From Pseudoalteromonas arctica (lineage in GTDB: Bacteria > Pseudomonadota > Gammaproteobacteria > Enterobacterales > Alteromonadaceae), in the NCBI RefSeq assembly GCF_012927645.1, contig NZ_JABBMT010000026.1, forward strand, positions 1 through 54,046: a stretch of 54,046 bases of DNA. The letters are read 5' to 3'. The position numbers and the translations under genes were made by a program. Below, piece by piece: positions 46,401 through 53,821 of this stretch. The notes below the pieces were generated by a model that saw nothing but the letters and a program-made list of their open reading frames with translations, was not told the DNA's origin and did no database searches. Position 1 is the stretch's first letter, and the number at the start of each line of letters is the position of its first letter.

Positions 46401-46507
46401 ATCGCCGCAATACCCGCAATAATGATCAGTAAATTAAGCACCACAATAAGGACAGGTCGGCGAATTGCCATTGAAGGGAGATCTTGCATCATAGGTTGTT
46501 GTTTCAT
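43424..46507 (-). CDS. RND efflux pump permease (HAE1/AcrB-like)
   Basis: Inner-membrane proton-driven transporter, 1027 residues with 12 helices and two large periplasmic loops. The helix-4 proton-relay motif GLIVDDAIVVSENIQRQRG carries the Asp pair near residue 405. VRELPDVDTPRITVSASFPGGSPETVD is the N-terminal porter signature of the MexB/MdtB-like lineage, and VTVPFGITSAILALYLTGTSLNIYSQIGLVMLIGL marks the second half. AGGAGTAGGT precedes ATG 46507. It follows its adaptor gene by two bases. No outer-membrane channel gene is present, so a shared TolC is likely. The substrate is unknown. Confidence 0.95.
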   Translation of the reverse strand: MKQQPMMQDLPSMAIRRPVLIVVLNLLIIIAGIAAIAGVEVRELPDVDTPRITVSASFPGGSPETVDTEVTSKLEGAVARVSGVKTIRAQSEEGNARIVVEFRAGVDLDDAANETRESIARVQRELPEEVERVSIIKADNDAEAVVSLTVSSDTIALEALTELVEVDLAPQFLTIPGVADVRLNGDRKRVLRVRLDPLKLTSFNLTVPDVAQVLRQAPFDVPAGSLKSTDQQIIVRADATSVTAEQVADIIIRDGTRIGDIAAVYFGPADPRSMVRLNGQPVIGMEVIRQAQSNTIEISDEVLSLLAKVQTRFPELKFTLTSDDAQFIRSSVDEVIYSLVLTVLLVIITLWVFIGSWRATLVPAFAIPVALVGSLALIWALGFSINILTLLALVLATGLIVDDAIVVSENIQRQRGLGLGRRAAAVIGTREVFFAVVATTAVLAAVFVPIAFLPSTAGRLFREFGGVLAGAVIISSFVALSLVPALTSKLKLKQGGKHPFAKIGHWLANIYTKTIHWVLDHAWLTFIACLLVAAGSGALYLNLDNELLPSEDRGKIRIFARGPDGVGLNFMDRQAMQMEDILLAYVQSGEIESIYTVVGQWDPNIVFITVPLKHWDERHFSQQEIINKIRGPLGNIPGAAGYPSGSNSLNLRGQGGGIELALLGQDYLQIYKAAQDFAAQVEQTIPSIDNVRISYQPSQPQLRVNIDRRRAEELGVSLSDISITLRAAINGDDIADLNIGDQSVPIILQAQNQTIKDPSDLANLYISANNGQLVPLSSVATITEEGVAAELERHAQRRAIELDMELPADMSIAQLVSQLRDISEQTLPSGISLAFKGEALTFEETSNEVFITYILAFLIVFLVLAAQFENVNSAVVVMVTVPFGITSAILALYLTGTSLNIYSQIGLVMLIGLIAKNAILLVEFADQLRDQGLTVRKAVEQAALVRLRPITMTLISTLLGALPLILSTGAGAEARNAIGWVVFGGLSLAVLFTLYLTPVIYLGLARFTSPRGDESKQLAQELDQVDN

Positions 46508-46509
46508 AC

Positions 46510-47535
46510 CTACTCCTGCGCGGCTGCAAGTGGCTTGATATAATTAAGTTCTTGCGCCGGGCGTAAACGTTGTACGCCTTCAACTACCAAAATATCGCCT
46601 TCGTTTAAAGGCCCAGATACGAGCAAACGACCCGCTAAACGTTGTTGGATTTTAACATCAACGCGAGTTGCCTTTTGAGCAACACTTGTCCATACATAGG
46701 GACCGGTTGCGCCCCATAAAAGTGCAGCTTCAGGCACGGCAGCCAAACTTTGCCCTAAGACCTCAATATGTACTCTAAAACTCATACCTGGTAAAAATTG
46801 TGCTTGTGTATTATCCAGTTTTGCCTTGACACGTAACGTACGTGTTTGTGGGTCAATGCGTGAGTCAAGATAAGCTATTTGCGCATTTATCGCATTACTT
46901 CCTTGCCACGGTATTACGGTCACATTACCGCTGCTTCTAAGCATTGAAATTGCCGACTCTGGGGCATTAAAATTAATGTATAACGAACGAGTATCATCAA
47001 TACTCGCGATGGCTGTTTGAGTGGTAATACGGTCACCAACTTCAACATCCGTTAACCCCATAGTGCCACTAAAAGGCGCTCGTACTTGGCGATCTTCTAA
47101 TTCGGTTTCTGCTTTAGTCACCGCAACTTTCGCTAACTCATACACGGTTTTTGCATCATCTAGATCACTTTTTGGCACCGCCCCTTTAGCATGACTTTGC
47201 TGCAAACGTGTTTGTATTCGTTCACTATCTGCAAGTTTTATTTTCGCTTCATTAAGCGCCGTTTTTTGTCTGCGCGAATCTAGCTCTAATAAAATAGTAC
47301 CTGCGGTTACCTGATCACCGGGTTTAAAATGCACAGCCGTCACTTTATCCCCCACTGCAGGATAGAGGATAACAGAACGAATAGCTTCAGCATTACCAAC
47401 CGCTTGAACTTGCTCTTTTGCACGTTCCATCGCAACAGATTCAACAATTACATTAGCAGCAAATGCCGATGGCATTACCGCAGAACAAGTAATAAAAACG
47501 CTGACTAAAAGAGCTCGTAATTTCAAAAATATCAC
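46510..47535 (-). CDS. RND periplasmic adaptor (membrane fusion protein)
   Basis: 341 residues. A signal peptide ends at about MPSAFA. The lipoyl/barrel-sandwich halves (VTAVHFKPGDQVTAGTILLELD and RQVRAPFSGTMGLTDVEVGDRI) flank a short alpha-hairpin, followed by a beta-barrel (FLPGMSFRVHIEV). The start may be GTG 47535 or TTG 47526; the TTG has AGGTGA at proper distance, giving MKLRALL. No lipobox cysteine is visible. Links the permease at 43424 to an outer-membrane channel. Confidence 0.93.
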   Translation of the reverse strand: MIFLKLRALLVSVFITCSAVMPSAFAANVIVESVAMERAKEQVQAVGNAEAIRSVILYPAVGDKVTAVHFKPGDQVTAGTILLELDSRRQKTALNEAKIKLADSERIQTRLQQSHAKGAVPKSDLDDAKTVYELAKVAVTKAETELEDRQVRAPFSGTMGLTDVEVGDRITTQTAIASIDDTRSLYINFNAPESAISMLRSSGNVTVIPWQGSNAINAQIAYLDSRIDPQTRTLRVKAKLDNTQAQFLPGMSFRVHIEVLGQSLAAVPEAALLWGATGPYVWTSVAQKATRVDVKIQQRLAGRLLVSGPLNEGDILVVEGVQRLRPAQELNYIKPLAAAQE

Positions 47536-47686
47536 CTAATTAATTATTATTTTCATGATGGCACGCAGTGTAACAGTGTTTTGATCAATAAAAAGTCTAG
47601 TTCGATTAACTGTCAAAACAATACGTTGAAATATCTTTATAATGGAGTAATTTAAAAGCTGCAACTCAATCTAGTTTACCTTTTAA

Positions 47687-47712
47687 AAAGCCCCAGACAA
47701 TGCTGAGGCTTT
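47687..47712 (-). terminator. intrinsic terminator of trhO
   Basis: On the minus strand AAAGCCTCAG-CATTGT-CTGGGGCTTTTT: a 10-bp stem with one mismatch and a T-run, about 30 bases after the trhO stop. Confidence 0.8.
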
Positions 47713-47740
47713 ATAAGACGATAGTAAGAGCTCGATTAAA

Positions 47741-48748
47741 TCACTTTTTACGCTGTGCGTCTTTTTGCGCTTTTTTAGCCTCTTTACGTTTTTGTAAAAC
47801 AGCTTGTGCTTCGTTGCCGATATGGCCTTCACCACGAGCTTGCGCTAATTCAATTTGCTTTTGACGCTCAGCAAATCGTTCACGTTGTTCGTCGGTGACA
47901 TCAGCAATACAATGATGACACGAGACCCCTTCCATGTACTCTGGTTTTAGCTTTTCTTCTTCAGTGATTGGCATACGACACGCATGACATTGATCGTATG
48001 AGCCTTTTTGTAAGTCGTGATCGACTGCTACGCGATTATCAAATACAAAGCATTCACCTTGCCACATGGTCTCTTCTTTTGGCACTTCTTCTAGGTATTT
48101 TAAAATGCCGCCTTCAAGATGGTACACATCTTCAAAACCTTGCTCTTTCATGTAAGCCGTTGATTTTTCGCAGCGAATCCCACCTGTACAAAACATCGCT
48201 ACTTTTTTATGCTTTTCTGGGTCGAGATTTTCTTTTGCCCACTGCGGAAACTCGCGAAATGTTTTAGTATTTGGATCTACTGCGTTTTCAAAAGTACCTA
48301 TTTCGATTTCATAATCATTGCGGGTATCAACTAAAATAACCTCTGGATCTGAGATCAATGCATTCCAATCTTGTGGTTTTACATAACTGCCAACCACTTT
48401 CAGCGGATCAATCCCTTCAACCCCCATTGTGACGATTTCTTTTTTTAGTTTTACTTTAGTACGGTAAAACGGGCATTCATCATCAAATGATTCTTTACTA
48501 ACAATGTTATCAAGATTCGGTTGGCTGTCTAACCAGCTTAAAAGGTTGTCAATACCTTCACGCTTGGCAGACACTGTACCGTTAATACCTTCTGCGGCAA
48601 TTAATAAAGTACCACGTACTTCATTGGCTTCCATCACATCTAACAGTGGTTGGCGTAAGGCTTCGTATTCAGGTAAAGAAACAAACTTATAAAGTGCACA
48701 TACAACAAAGTGCTCGCTGGTTGCATTGTCTTTATGGACAGCAGTCAT
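47741..48748 (-). CDS. trhO: tRNA uridine(34) hydroxylase TrhO (rhodanese family)
   Basis: Oxygen-dependent formation of 5-hydroxyuridine at tRNA position 34. 335 residues. The N-terminal acylphosphatase-like region ends with [15 protein letters not shown]. The rhodanese domain carries the active Cys in [17 protein letters not shown] cysteine-rich stretch, [14 protein letters not shown]...GVSCHHC, follows, and the tail is Lys/Gln-rich. This is the YceA architecture. Divergent from the helicase gene. Confidence 0.94.
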   Translation of the reverse strand: MTAVHKDNATSEHFVVCALYKFVSLPEYEALRQPLLDVMEANEVRGTLLIAAEGINGTVSAKREGIDNLLSWLDSQPNLDNIVSKESFDDECPFYRTKVKLKKEIVTMGVEGIDPLKVVGSYVKPQDWNALISDPEVILVDTRNDYEIEIGTFENAVDPNTKTFREFPQWAKENLDPEKHKKVAMFCTGGIRCEKSTAYMKEQGFEDVYHLEGGILKYLEEVPKEETMWQGECFVFDNRVAVDHDLQKGSYDQCHACRMPITEEEKLKPEYMEGVSCHHCIADVTDEQRERFAERQKQIELAQARGEGHIGNEAQAVLQKRKEAKKAQKDAQRKK

Positions 48749-48907
48749 GGTGATCCCTATTTTGCTTTAGCCGTTATTGGCGGTAACCGAATCGTAAATC
48801 CGGCGCATAATACATATTGAGGGCGCGTATTTTACGCTTTTTCTAATTAAATGCAAAAAAAGCAGTGATAATTGGCTTTTTACTGTTAGCTGCACTCGGG
48901 ACTGCGC

Positions 48908-48913
48908 TATAAT
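48908..48913 (+). promoter_or_regulatory. -10 element of the helicase promoter
   Basis: A perfect TATAAT about 50 bases before the helicase start, with a poor -35 (GTTAGC, 17 bases upstream). Position fits transcription of the helicase-cvfB pair. Confidence 0.45.
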
Positions 48914-48963
48914 GGCAAAATTATTTATACCCAAACAAATTGCTCATTTTGGAGAAACACACT

Positions 48964-50289
48964 TTGCATTTTACTGATCTTGGGATTGATACTCGCCTTG
49001 AAACACAATTAGCGCATCAAGGGATCACCCAGCCTACCGATATTCAAGCCCATGCAGTGCCTACTGCCCTTGCAGGTCATGACATTTTCGCTCAGTCTAA
49101 AACTGGGTCAGGCAAAACCTTAGCTTTTTTATTACCTGCTGTTCAACGGGTTATAAAACAAAAGGCGCTCAGTAAACGTGATCCTCGTGTGCTTATTGTG
49201 GCGCCTACTCGTGAACTGGCGACCCAAGTTTTTACTCAACTTAGGTTACTTATCGCGGGAACCAATATAAAAGCGGTAAAAATACTCGGTGGTGAAAACT
49301 TTAATGACCAAATTAAAGCACTGCGTAATGATCCTCATTTTGTTATTGCTACACCAGGTCGTTTAGCTGATCACCTCACCCAACGATCATTGCAGTTAAG
49401 TGGTTTAGAGTTATTAATTTTTGATGAAGCAGATCGGATACTTGATTTAGGTTTCACTGAACAATTAAAAATGATTAATGATTTGGCCGACCACCGCTTA
49501 CGCCAAACATTATTGTTTTCAGCCACGCTTGATCACGCCCAAGTTGATGCGCTATCGCGTAATTTACTTAAAAAGCCTAAACAAATAATGCTAAGTGCTG
49601 CAAATGAGCAGCATTCTGATATTAAACAGAGCTTATATTTAGCTGATCACTTAGATCACAAAGAAGCGCTATTAGAGCACTTTGTTAAACAAGAAGACGT
49701 TGGCCAATGCATTATTTTTACCGCGACACGAGCAGACACAGCCAGATTAAGTGAGCTTTTAAATAGTAAAGGGTTAAAAGCTCAAGCGCTGGCGGGTGAT
49801 TTAACGCAAAGTAAGCGCCTTGATATTATGGATGCTTTTAGCCGGGAAAACTTTAAAATTCTAATTACCACTGATGTTGCCTCACGCGGCCTTGATTTAT
49901 TAAGTGTAACTCATGTAATCAATTTTGATTTACCTAAACACGCTGAAGAGTATGTGCATCGTATTGGTAGAACTGGTCGAGCTGGCTTTAAAGGCACAGC
50001 TATCTCATTGGTCGGTCCTAAAGATTGGCCTAGTTACAAAGCAATTAAGTCATTTTTAAATGATGAATTAGCTTTTCATACTGTTGAAGGGCTAACGGGT
50101 AAATTTAAAGGCCTGCGGGATAAAAAACCGCAAGTACAGAATAAAGTAAACGATAAAGTAAAACCAAAAGCTAAAGCTGCGCCTAAGCGCAAAGCTAAGC
50201 CGAAAAAACCACAAGCACCAATTAAAGCACCTTTAAATATTGATGGTGATGCACCTATGCGTCGTCGTAAAAAGCCAGAGCAGGAATAA
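48964..50289 (+). CDS. DEAD-box ATP-dependent RNA helicase
   Basis: 441 residues from a TTG at 48964, chosen because GGAGAA lies about 9 bases upstream and the product starts LHFTDLGIDTRLE at the Q-motif flank; no ATG is available. Motifs: Q-motif QGITQPTDIQ, I AQSKTGSGKT, Ia PTRELA, II DEAD (FDEADRILDLGF), III SAT, V DVASRGLD and VI HRIGRTGRAG. The last 60 residues are Lys/Pro/Ala-rich and basic, an RNA-binding tail as in RhlE-like helicases. Three bases separate it from the S1 protein gene, suggesting a shared role in RNA metabolism. Confidence 0.93.
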   Translation: MHFTDLGIDTRLETQLAHQGITQPTDIQAHAVPTALAGHDIFAQSKTGSGKTLAFLLPAVQRVIKQKALSKRDPRVLIVAPTRELATQVFTQLRLLIAGTNIKAVKILGGENFNDQIKALRNDPHFVIATPGRLADHLTQRSLQLSGLELLIFDEADRILDLGFTEQLKMINDLADHRLRQTLLFSATLDHAQVDALSRNLLKKPKQIMLSAANEQHSDIKQSLYLADHLDHKEALLEHFVKQEDVGQCIIFTATRADTARLSELLNSKGLKAQALAGDLTQSKRLDIMDAFSRENFKILITTDVASRGLDLLSVTHVINFDLPKHAEEYVHRIGRTGRAGFKGTAISLVGPKDWPSYKAIKSFLNDELAFHTVEGLTGKFKGLRDKKPQVQNKVNDKVKPKAKAAPKRKAKPKKPQAPIKAPLNIDGDAPMRRRKKPEQE

Positions 50290-50291
50290 TT

Positions 50292-51122
50292 ATGAGTTAC
50301 CTTGGTACAACCCAAACTTTATTTGTAAACGAAGTAAGTAACGAAGGTGCTTACCTTGATGGCCATGATTTAGGTGAGGTTTTTTTACCTAGTCACGAGA
50401 TTAAACATGAGTTAGAAGCCGGCGATAGCATCAGTGTTTTTATCTTTTTAGATAATGCAAATTTACCGACAGCAACAACTAAAAAACCACACGCTCAAGT
50501 GGGTGAATACGCCCTACTACGCGTTAAAGAAATTAATAGCATCGGCGCTTTCTTAGATTGGGGTTTAGACAAAGATGTACTTGCCCCATTCAATGAACAA
50601 AAACCAAGAATGCAGGAAGGTTATTCCTACCTCGTGCGTTTATATTTAGATAATGCCAGCGGCCGTATTTGTGCATCAAATAACTTTAATCGCTTTCTAA
50701 ATAAGACAGAGCCTGAGTATGCACCACTGCAAGAAGTACAGCTTATTGTGACAGGAAAAACAGACATTGGTTACAAAGTCATTATTGAAGAAACGCACTT
50801 TGGGGTGATCTTCTATAACATGGTGTTTAAAAACATGTTTGTTGGCCAACGCTTAACAGGTTATGTTCAAAAAGTACGTGAAGACGGTAAGATTGACGTT
50901 ATCCTAGAAAAACCAGGCATGGCTAAAGTAAGCGAGCTTGGCGAAAAGATCATGGATAAGTTAAAACAAGAAGGTGGCGTGCTCGCAATAGGCGATAAAT
51001 CCGATCCTGAACTTATCAAAAAAGTGTTCTCTACCAGTAAAGCAAACTACAAAAAAGCCATTGGCGGCCTCTTCAAGCAAGGTTTAATTGATATTGAAGC
51101 AAATTCTATTAGGCTTAAGTAA
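50292..51122 (+). CDS. CvfB-like S1 RNA-binding protein
   Basis: 276 residues. Tandem S1/OB-type modules: LFVNEVSNEGAYLDGHDLGE (about 10-60), EYALLRVKEINSIGAFLDWGL (about 70-130) and VGQRLTGYVQKVREDGKIDVIL (about 195-220). A winged-helix C-terminus (GDKSDPELIKKVF...FKQGLIDIE) completes the architecture of CvfB/YitL. It probably acts on RNA or translation. The ATG at 50292 directly follows the helicase stop. Confidence 0.9.
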   Translation: MSYLGTTQTLFVNEVSNEGAYLDGHDLGEVFLPSHEIKHELEAGDSISVFIFLDNANLPTATTKKPHAQVGEYALLRVKEINSIGAFLDWGLDKDVLAPFNEQKPRMQEGYSYLVRLYLDNASGRICASNNFNRFLNKTEPEYAPLQEVQLIVTGKTDIGYKVIIEETHFGVIFYNMVFKNMFVGQRLTGYVQKVREDGKIDVILEKPGMAKVSELGEKIMDKLKQEGGVLAIGDKSDPELIKKVFSTSKANYKKAIGGLFKQGLIDIEANSIRLK

Positions 51123-51144
51123 GCGGTAATTTAAAATGATATAG

Positions 51145-51176
51145 AAAAGAGTAAAGTGAAAGCTTTGCTCTTTTTT
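51145..51176 (+). terminator. intrinsic terminator after the cvfB-like gene
   Basis: AAGAGTAAAG-TGAAAG-CTTTGCTCTT with one G-T pair, followed by a T-run. Confidence 0.85.
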
Positions 51177-51341
51177 GTTTTTATAAGCCTCAATGGCAAC
51201 TATGAGCGTGAACCGGACACTGAAAAAGTTAAATTTATTCCTACTTCTTTGAGTAGGAACCTAATTTTGGCTGATAACATTATTAACCGCCGTTTTGGTG
51301 TATTTTAACCACGGTAATTTTATAACATACGTAATTTCCTG

Positions 51342-51370
51342 TTTACATTGGGGTTGTTTAGTGGAATTAT
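51342..51370 (+). promoter_or_regulatory. putative promoter in front of cassette 1
   Basis: TTTACA (51342-51347), a 17-base spacer and AATTAT (51365-51370). It lies outside the cassette, so it could drive whatever cassette is inserted, like an integron Pc promoter. By eye only. Confidence 0.4.
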
Positions 51371-51385
51371 GGAGCTATGTAATAT

Positions 51386-51423
51386 ACACCGTTTTGGGGT
51401 GTTATAATCCCCCAAAATGGTGT
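51386..51423. repeat. inverted repeat at the left cassette boundary
   Basis: ACACCGTTTTGGGG (51386-51399) pairs with CCCCAAAATGGTGT (51410-51423), 13 perfect pairs plus one G-T. AGCT on both outer sides (51374 and 51430) may extend it. It ends 11 bases before the G/TT recombination point. It may be a degenerate attC/attI-like fold or a terminator; there is no U-run. Confidence 0.5.
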
Positions 51424-51474
51424 TCAATAAGCTGTTATTTCTCATCATAAATTCAATCAAAGGAGTAAGCTGAA

Positions 51475-52353
51475 ATGCTTTCAGATCAGGAAAAGAAAGA
51501 GTTAAAACAACAAATAAAATCAAACCAACATGAAGTATTCGTTGTTTCAATTGAAGAAATGGATGTCATTGTGCAATCCTCACCTAAAGGGAAGTTGCCG
51601 CATATTAAAAATGCTTGGCAAAAGTTAAAGGGGAAAGCGGAAGTCGGAGCAAACTATTACGCCTCAGCAGATGATCTTAGAACCCTAAGCAAACTCGTCG
51701 GCGATCTTGGCGGGTTTGCTTCCAAGGCCTATGTCAAGAGTTATGGTGGAAAGCCGCATATCATCCTAAAAGGGCACCCAGGGTTGCGGCGCGTTCTGAC
51801 TGGCACCAAATACGGCATAAAGAATCCTAAAGTCATTACAATGGGGTTAGGCAAAGCGGGGGCAATACACGCTGCAAAGTCTGGAGGTATTCTATCAATC
51901 GTATTGCTTTCCGCTTATAGAGTGGCGGACTATTTTTTAACAGATCAGGCCACACTAAGCCAGCTTATTGGTTCCTTGGCCACAGATGTAGTGAAAGTAG
52001 GTATTGCTACAGGCGCATCAATAGTTGCTGCATCTGCAGTTGTTGCAATGGGGTTTACTATAGCAATAGGGCCAATCGCAGCGGTCGTTTTGGTCGGAAT
52101 TGGCACATCTATGGCTTTGAGTGCCTTGGATGAACACTATGGGGTTACAGACAGAGTTATAGCTGGTTTGGATGACATCGGTAACAGCATTGAAGGTCGA
52201 ATCGATCAAGTAAAACAAAACTTATATCAAAATATGGGTAAGCTAGCAGATTCAATTTTTGACTACGCAGTTGAATCAGCAAAATCGGTCTTAATTGATG
52301 CTGCTAAGCATACGATAGATAAGTTTCTTACCGGAAGGCCGAGGCTGCAATAA
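51475..52353 (+). CDS. cassette-encoded protein with a long hydrophobic hairpin, candidate toxin or defence effector
   Basis: 292 residues, not recognised. AAAGGAG lies about 10 bases before ATG 51475. Residues 1-60 are charged and soluble; 60-135 are basic and Gly-rich (GGKPHIILKGHPGLRRVL). A hydrophobic segment covers about 136-155, and a long one about 172-216 (ASIVAASAVVAMGFTIAIGP then IAAVVLVGIG), long enough for two helices. The last 75 residues form an amphipathic helical tail. There is no signal peptide. The layout recalls pore-forming bacteriocin domains with a buried hydrophobic helical hairpin; that is an analogy, not a family match. Its stop overlaps the next start (TAATG), so the two proteins are made together. 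Confidence 0.78.
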   Translation: MLSDQEKKELKQQIKSNQHEVFVVSIEEMDVIVQSSPKGKLPHIKNAWQKLKGKAEVGANYYASADDLRTLSKLVGDLGGFASKAYVKSYGGKPHIILKGHPGLRRVLTGTKYGIKNPKVITMGLGKAGAIHAAKSGGILSIVLLSAYRVADYFLTDQATLSQLIGSLATDVVKVGIATGASIVAASAVVAMGFTIAIGPIAAVVLVGIGTSMALSALDEHYGVTDRVIAGLDDIGNSIEGRIDQVKQNLYQNMGKLADSIFDYAVESAKSVLIDAAKHTIDKFLTGRPRLQ

Positions 52354-52838
52354 TGAATGATGAACTCCATCCATCAGTTTTAGTTCGGCTTTTGAGTATT
52401 AGTTTTTTTCTGGTATTCGCTCTTGCTGCTTTAGCATGGTTTTCCCTTAGCATGAATGATCTCACAACCGCCCTTTCAAGTGGTCTCCCTATGGTTGGTT
52501 TTGACAAGGGTTCAACATACATGCTGGGCGCTGGCATTGGCGGTCTTATAATCGTCATTGGGGGAGTGATTCAAGGACTACTTCGGAAAAATTTAACTCC
52601 TAGAGCGAAAACTTTGTTTGCGAGAAGTTTAATCTTTAGCTTGATTTTAATGTTCGGGTTTCCTCATGTAGCTCATTACGCTGTAACCAGCTACACACAG
52701 CAAGAAAATTATCAAGTTTGCAGCGATGCTACCTATCGGTGGGCTTTATACAGTAAATTCTATTACACAAAAAACAATTTGGCTTGCAGTGAACTAGTCG
52801 AACAAAAAGAAATAACAAAAAGCTCAAGCGGACGCTGA
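52353..52838 (+). CDS. cassette-encoded three-helix membrane protein, candidate immunity partner
   Basis: 161 residues starting at the TAATG overlap. Three membrane helices are predicted at about 11-33, 56-77 and 89-111. If the N-terminus is cytosolic, the C-terminal 50 residues face the periplasm, with Cys123 and Cys145 (QVCSDATYRWALYSKF and NNLACSELV) able to pair. Size and layout resemble small integral-membrane immunity proteins; a resemblance to DUF1240 is possible but unproven. The last ten or so codons lie inside the attC site, a common cassette economy. The role is inferred from coupling to the upstream gene. Confidence 0.78.
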   Translation: MNDELHPSVLVRLLSISFFLVFALAALAWFSLSMNDLTTALSSGLPMVGFDKGSTYMLGAGIGGLIIVIGGVIQGLLRKNLTPRAKTLFARSLIFSLILMFGFPHVAHYAVTSYTQQENYQVCSDATYRWALYSKFYYTKNNLACSELVEQKEITKSSSGR

Positions 52839-52867
52839 AAAGCGCGCCGCTTAGCTTGGCGTTATAC
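52810..52867 (+). other. attC recombination site of cassette 1
   Basis: 58 bases. Inverse core R'' AAATAAC (52810-52816); core R' GTTATAC (52861-52867). Between them AAGCT-C-AAGCGG-A-CGC (52820-52834) pairs with GCG-C-GCCGCTTAGCTT (52842 onwards), leaving an unpaired C as the extrahelical base typical of attC bottom-strand folding. The loop is short, as in 60-bp attC sites. Confidence 0.82.
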
Positions 52868-53821
52868 ACATCAGGGAAGTTAGAATGAAGAAGTTAGTAT
52901 TGGCGCTCTCAATCTTGTTGCTTACCTCATCAGCATTGGCGGATGACTCAATTTTATTAGGCACCTCTACATCGTTAGAATCGAAGATCATGGGTGAAAA
53001 TAGACCTTATATGGTTTACTTACCCCCGTCTTACGAAACAAGCGAAAATACCTACCCTGTCATTTATCTTCTTGACGGTGATATCCACAGATTTAAGGGA
53101 TTTGTCGGAGTACTTGAATCATTGAGTACAGAAACGTTAGAAAATCAGGTTCAAGAGTCAATTGTCATTTCCATTCCGAATACAAATAGATCACGAGATT
53201 TAACGCCTTCATCTCTTAGAGAATGGAAGTTTAAAGGCCGAGTTTTGGACACATTTGAACAAACAGGAAATGCTCAACAATTCGCTGATTTCCTTAAAAA
53301 AGAGCTAATACCAGCCATTGATGCTAAATACAGAACTTCTAAAAAACGGCTGTTGGTTGGTGAATCGTTTGGCGGTTTGTTTGCTGCAAACACTCTTCTA
53401 AATTCACCATCTGTTTTTACAGACTACCTAATTATAGATCCAACATCTCTATGGGATAACGACTATTTAAATAGAGAATTTAATGCTAGTAATGGAGAAT
53501 TAAAGCCTAGTTCTCGTGTTTACTTTGCTTTTGCAGACAATTCTCACCTAGGAGAAATCGGATTAACTAATTACAAATGGGGTACTACTTTTGCCTCATC
53601 TGTAATAGAAGCAACACACGGTATCTCTCAACAGCATTACTTTGAAAATGAAACTCATGGCACTGTTGCTTTTCTAGCTTGGTACAATGGCCTAAAAGTC
53701 CTTTTACCAGCGACCGAGTAGTGATGTGTATAACAAACCAAGTAAGCGGGACAGTAACACGTGGGCTCTCGTCACTTCGTTCCGAATTTTAGCCCACGTA
53801 TTATTGCCCCTTCTTGGGGCG
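52862..53821 (+). mobile_element. integron gene cassette 2 (esterase)
   Basis: Starts with GTTATACACATCA (52861-52873); its exact 13-base reverse complement, TGATGTGTATAAC, lies at 53722-53734 as the inverse core of its attC. Ends at the G of GTTGGTA (53821). One gene on the plus strand, the usual cassette layout of about 0.96 kb. Confidence 0.85.
52885..53721 (+). CDS. secreted esterase-D-family hydrolase (cassette-borne)
   Basis: 278 residues. The signal peptide is residues 1-19 (LLLTSSALA, then DDS), so it acts in the periplasm or outside. The alpha/beta-hydrolase core begins MVYLPPSYETSENTYPVIYLLDGD. The nucleophile Ser161 is in VGESFGGLFA and the catalytic His is probably His258 in NETHGTV, with an acid in the FADNSHLGEIG region. 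This matches the putative esterase family (PF00756 type: esterase D, enterochelin esterase, feruloyl esterase, mycolyltransferase). AGGGAAG precedes ATG 52885. The substrate is unknown; siderophore- or ester-cleaving activity would suit a marine host. Confidence 0.9.
   Translation: MKKLVLALSILLLTSSALADDSILLGTSTSLESKIMGENRPYMVYLPPSYETSENTYPVIYLLDGDIHRFKGFVGVLESLSTETLENQVQESIVISIPNTNRSRDLTPSSLREWKFKGRVLDTFEQTGNAQQFADFLKKELIPAIDAKYRTSKKRLLVGESFGGLFAANTLLNSPSVFTDYLIIDPTSLWDNDYLNREFNASNGELKPSSRVYFAFADNSHLGEIGLTNYKWGTTFASSVIEATHGISQQHYFENETHGTVAFLAWYNGLKVLLPATE

Larger units (their letters stand above)
51177..51434. other. left flank of the cassette array, no gene
   Basis: No open frame with a ribosome site is present. 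The stretch holds an 8-bp hairpin TTCCTACT-TCTTTG-AGTAGGAA (51238-51259), an imperfect repeat of the CCGTTTTGG motif (51293 and 51390), a promoter-like pair and a strong hairpin that ends just before the first cassette boundary. No canonical attC or integrase gene is seen. It may contain a degenerate attachment site or an old insertion scar. Confidence 0.45.
51435..52861 (+). mobile_element. integron gene cassette 1 (two genes)
   Basis: The cassette starts after the G of GTTATTTC (51434-51441). The reverse complement GAAATAAC occurs at 52809-52816 as the inverse core of the attC that closes the cassette, the rule for excisable cassettes. It ends at the G of the next GTTATAC (52861). It is about 1.43 kb, longer than most cassettes, and carries two overlapping genes. 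Confidence 0.8.

Noticed and set aside
51361..51434. Class-1-like attI site (similarity of TTATGGAGC)
   Set aside because: The match is only nine bases, no integrase gene is adjacent, and no integrase-binding direct repeats are visible.
51320..51550. 76-codon minus-strand frame across the cassette boundary
   Set aside because: It spans the recombination point and opposes a strongly initiated gene; no signals of its own.
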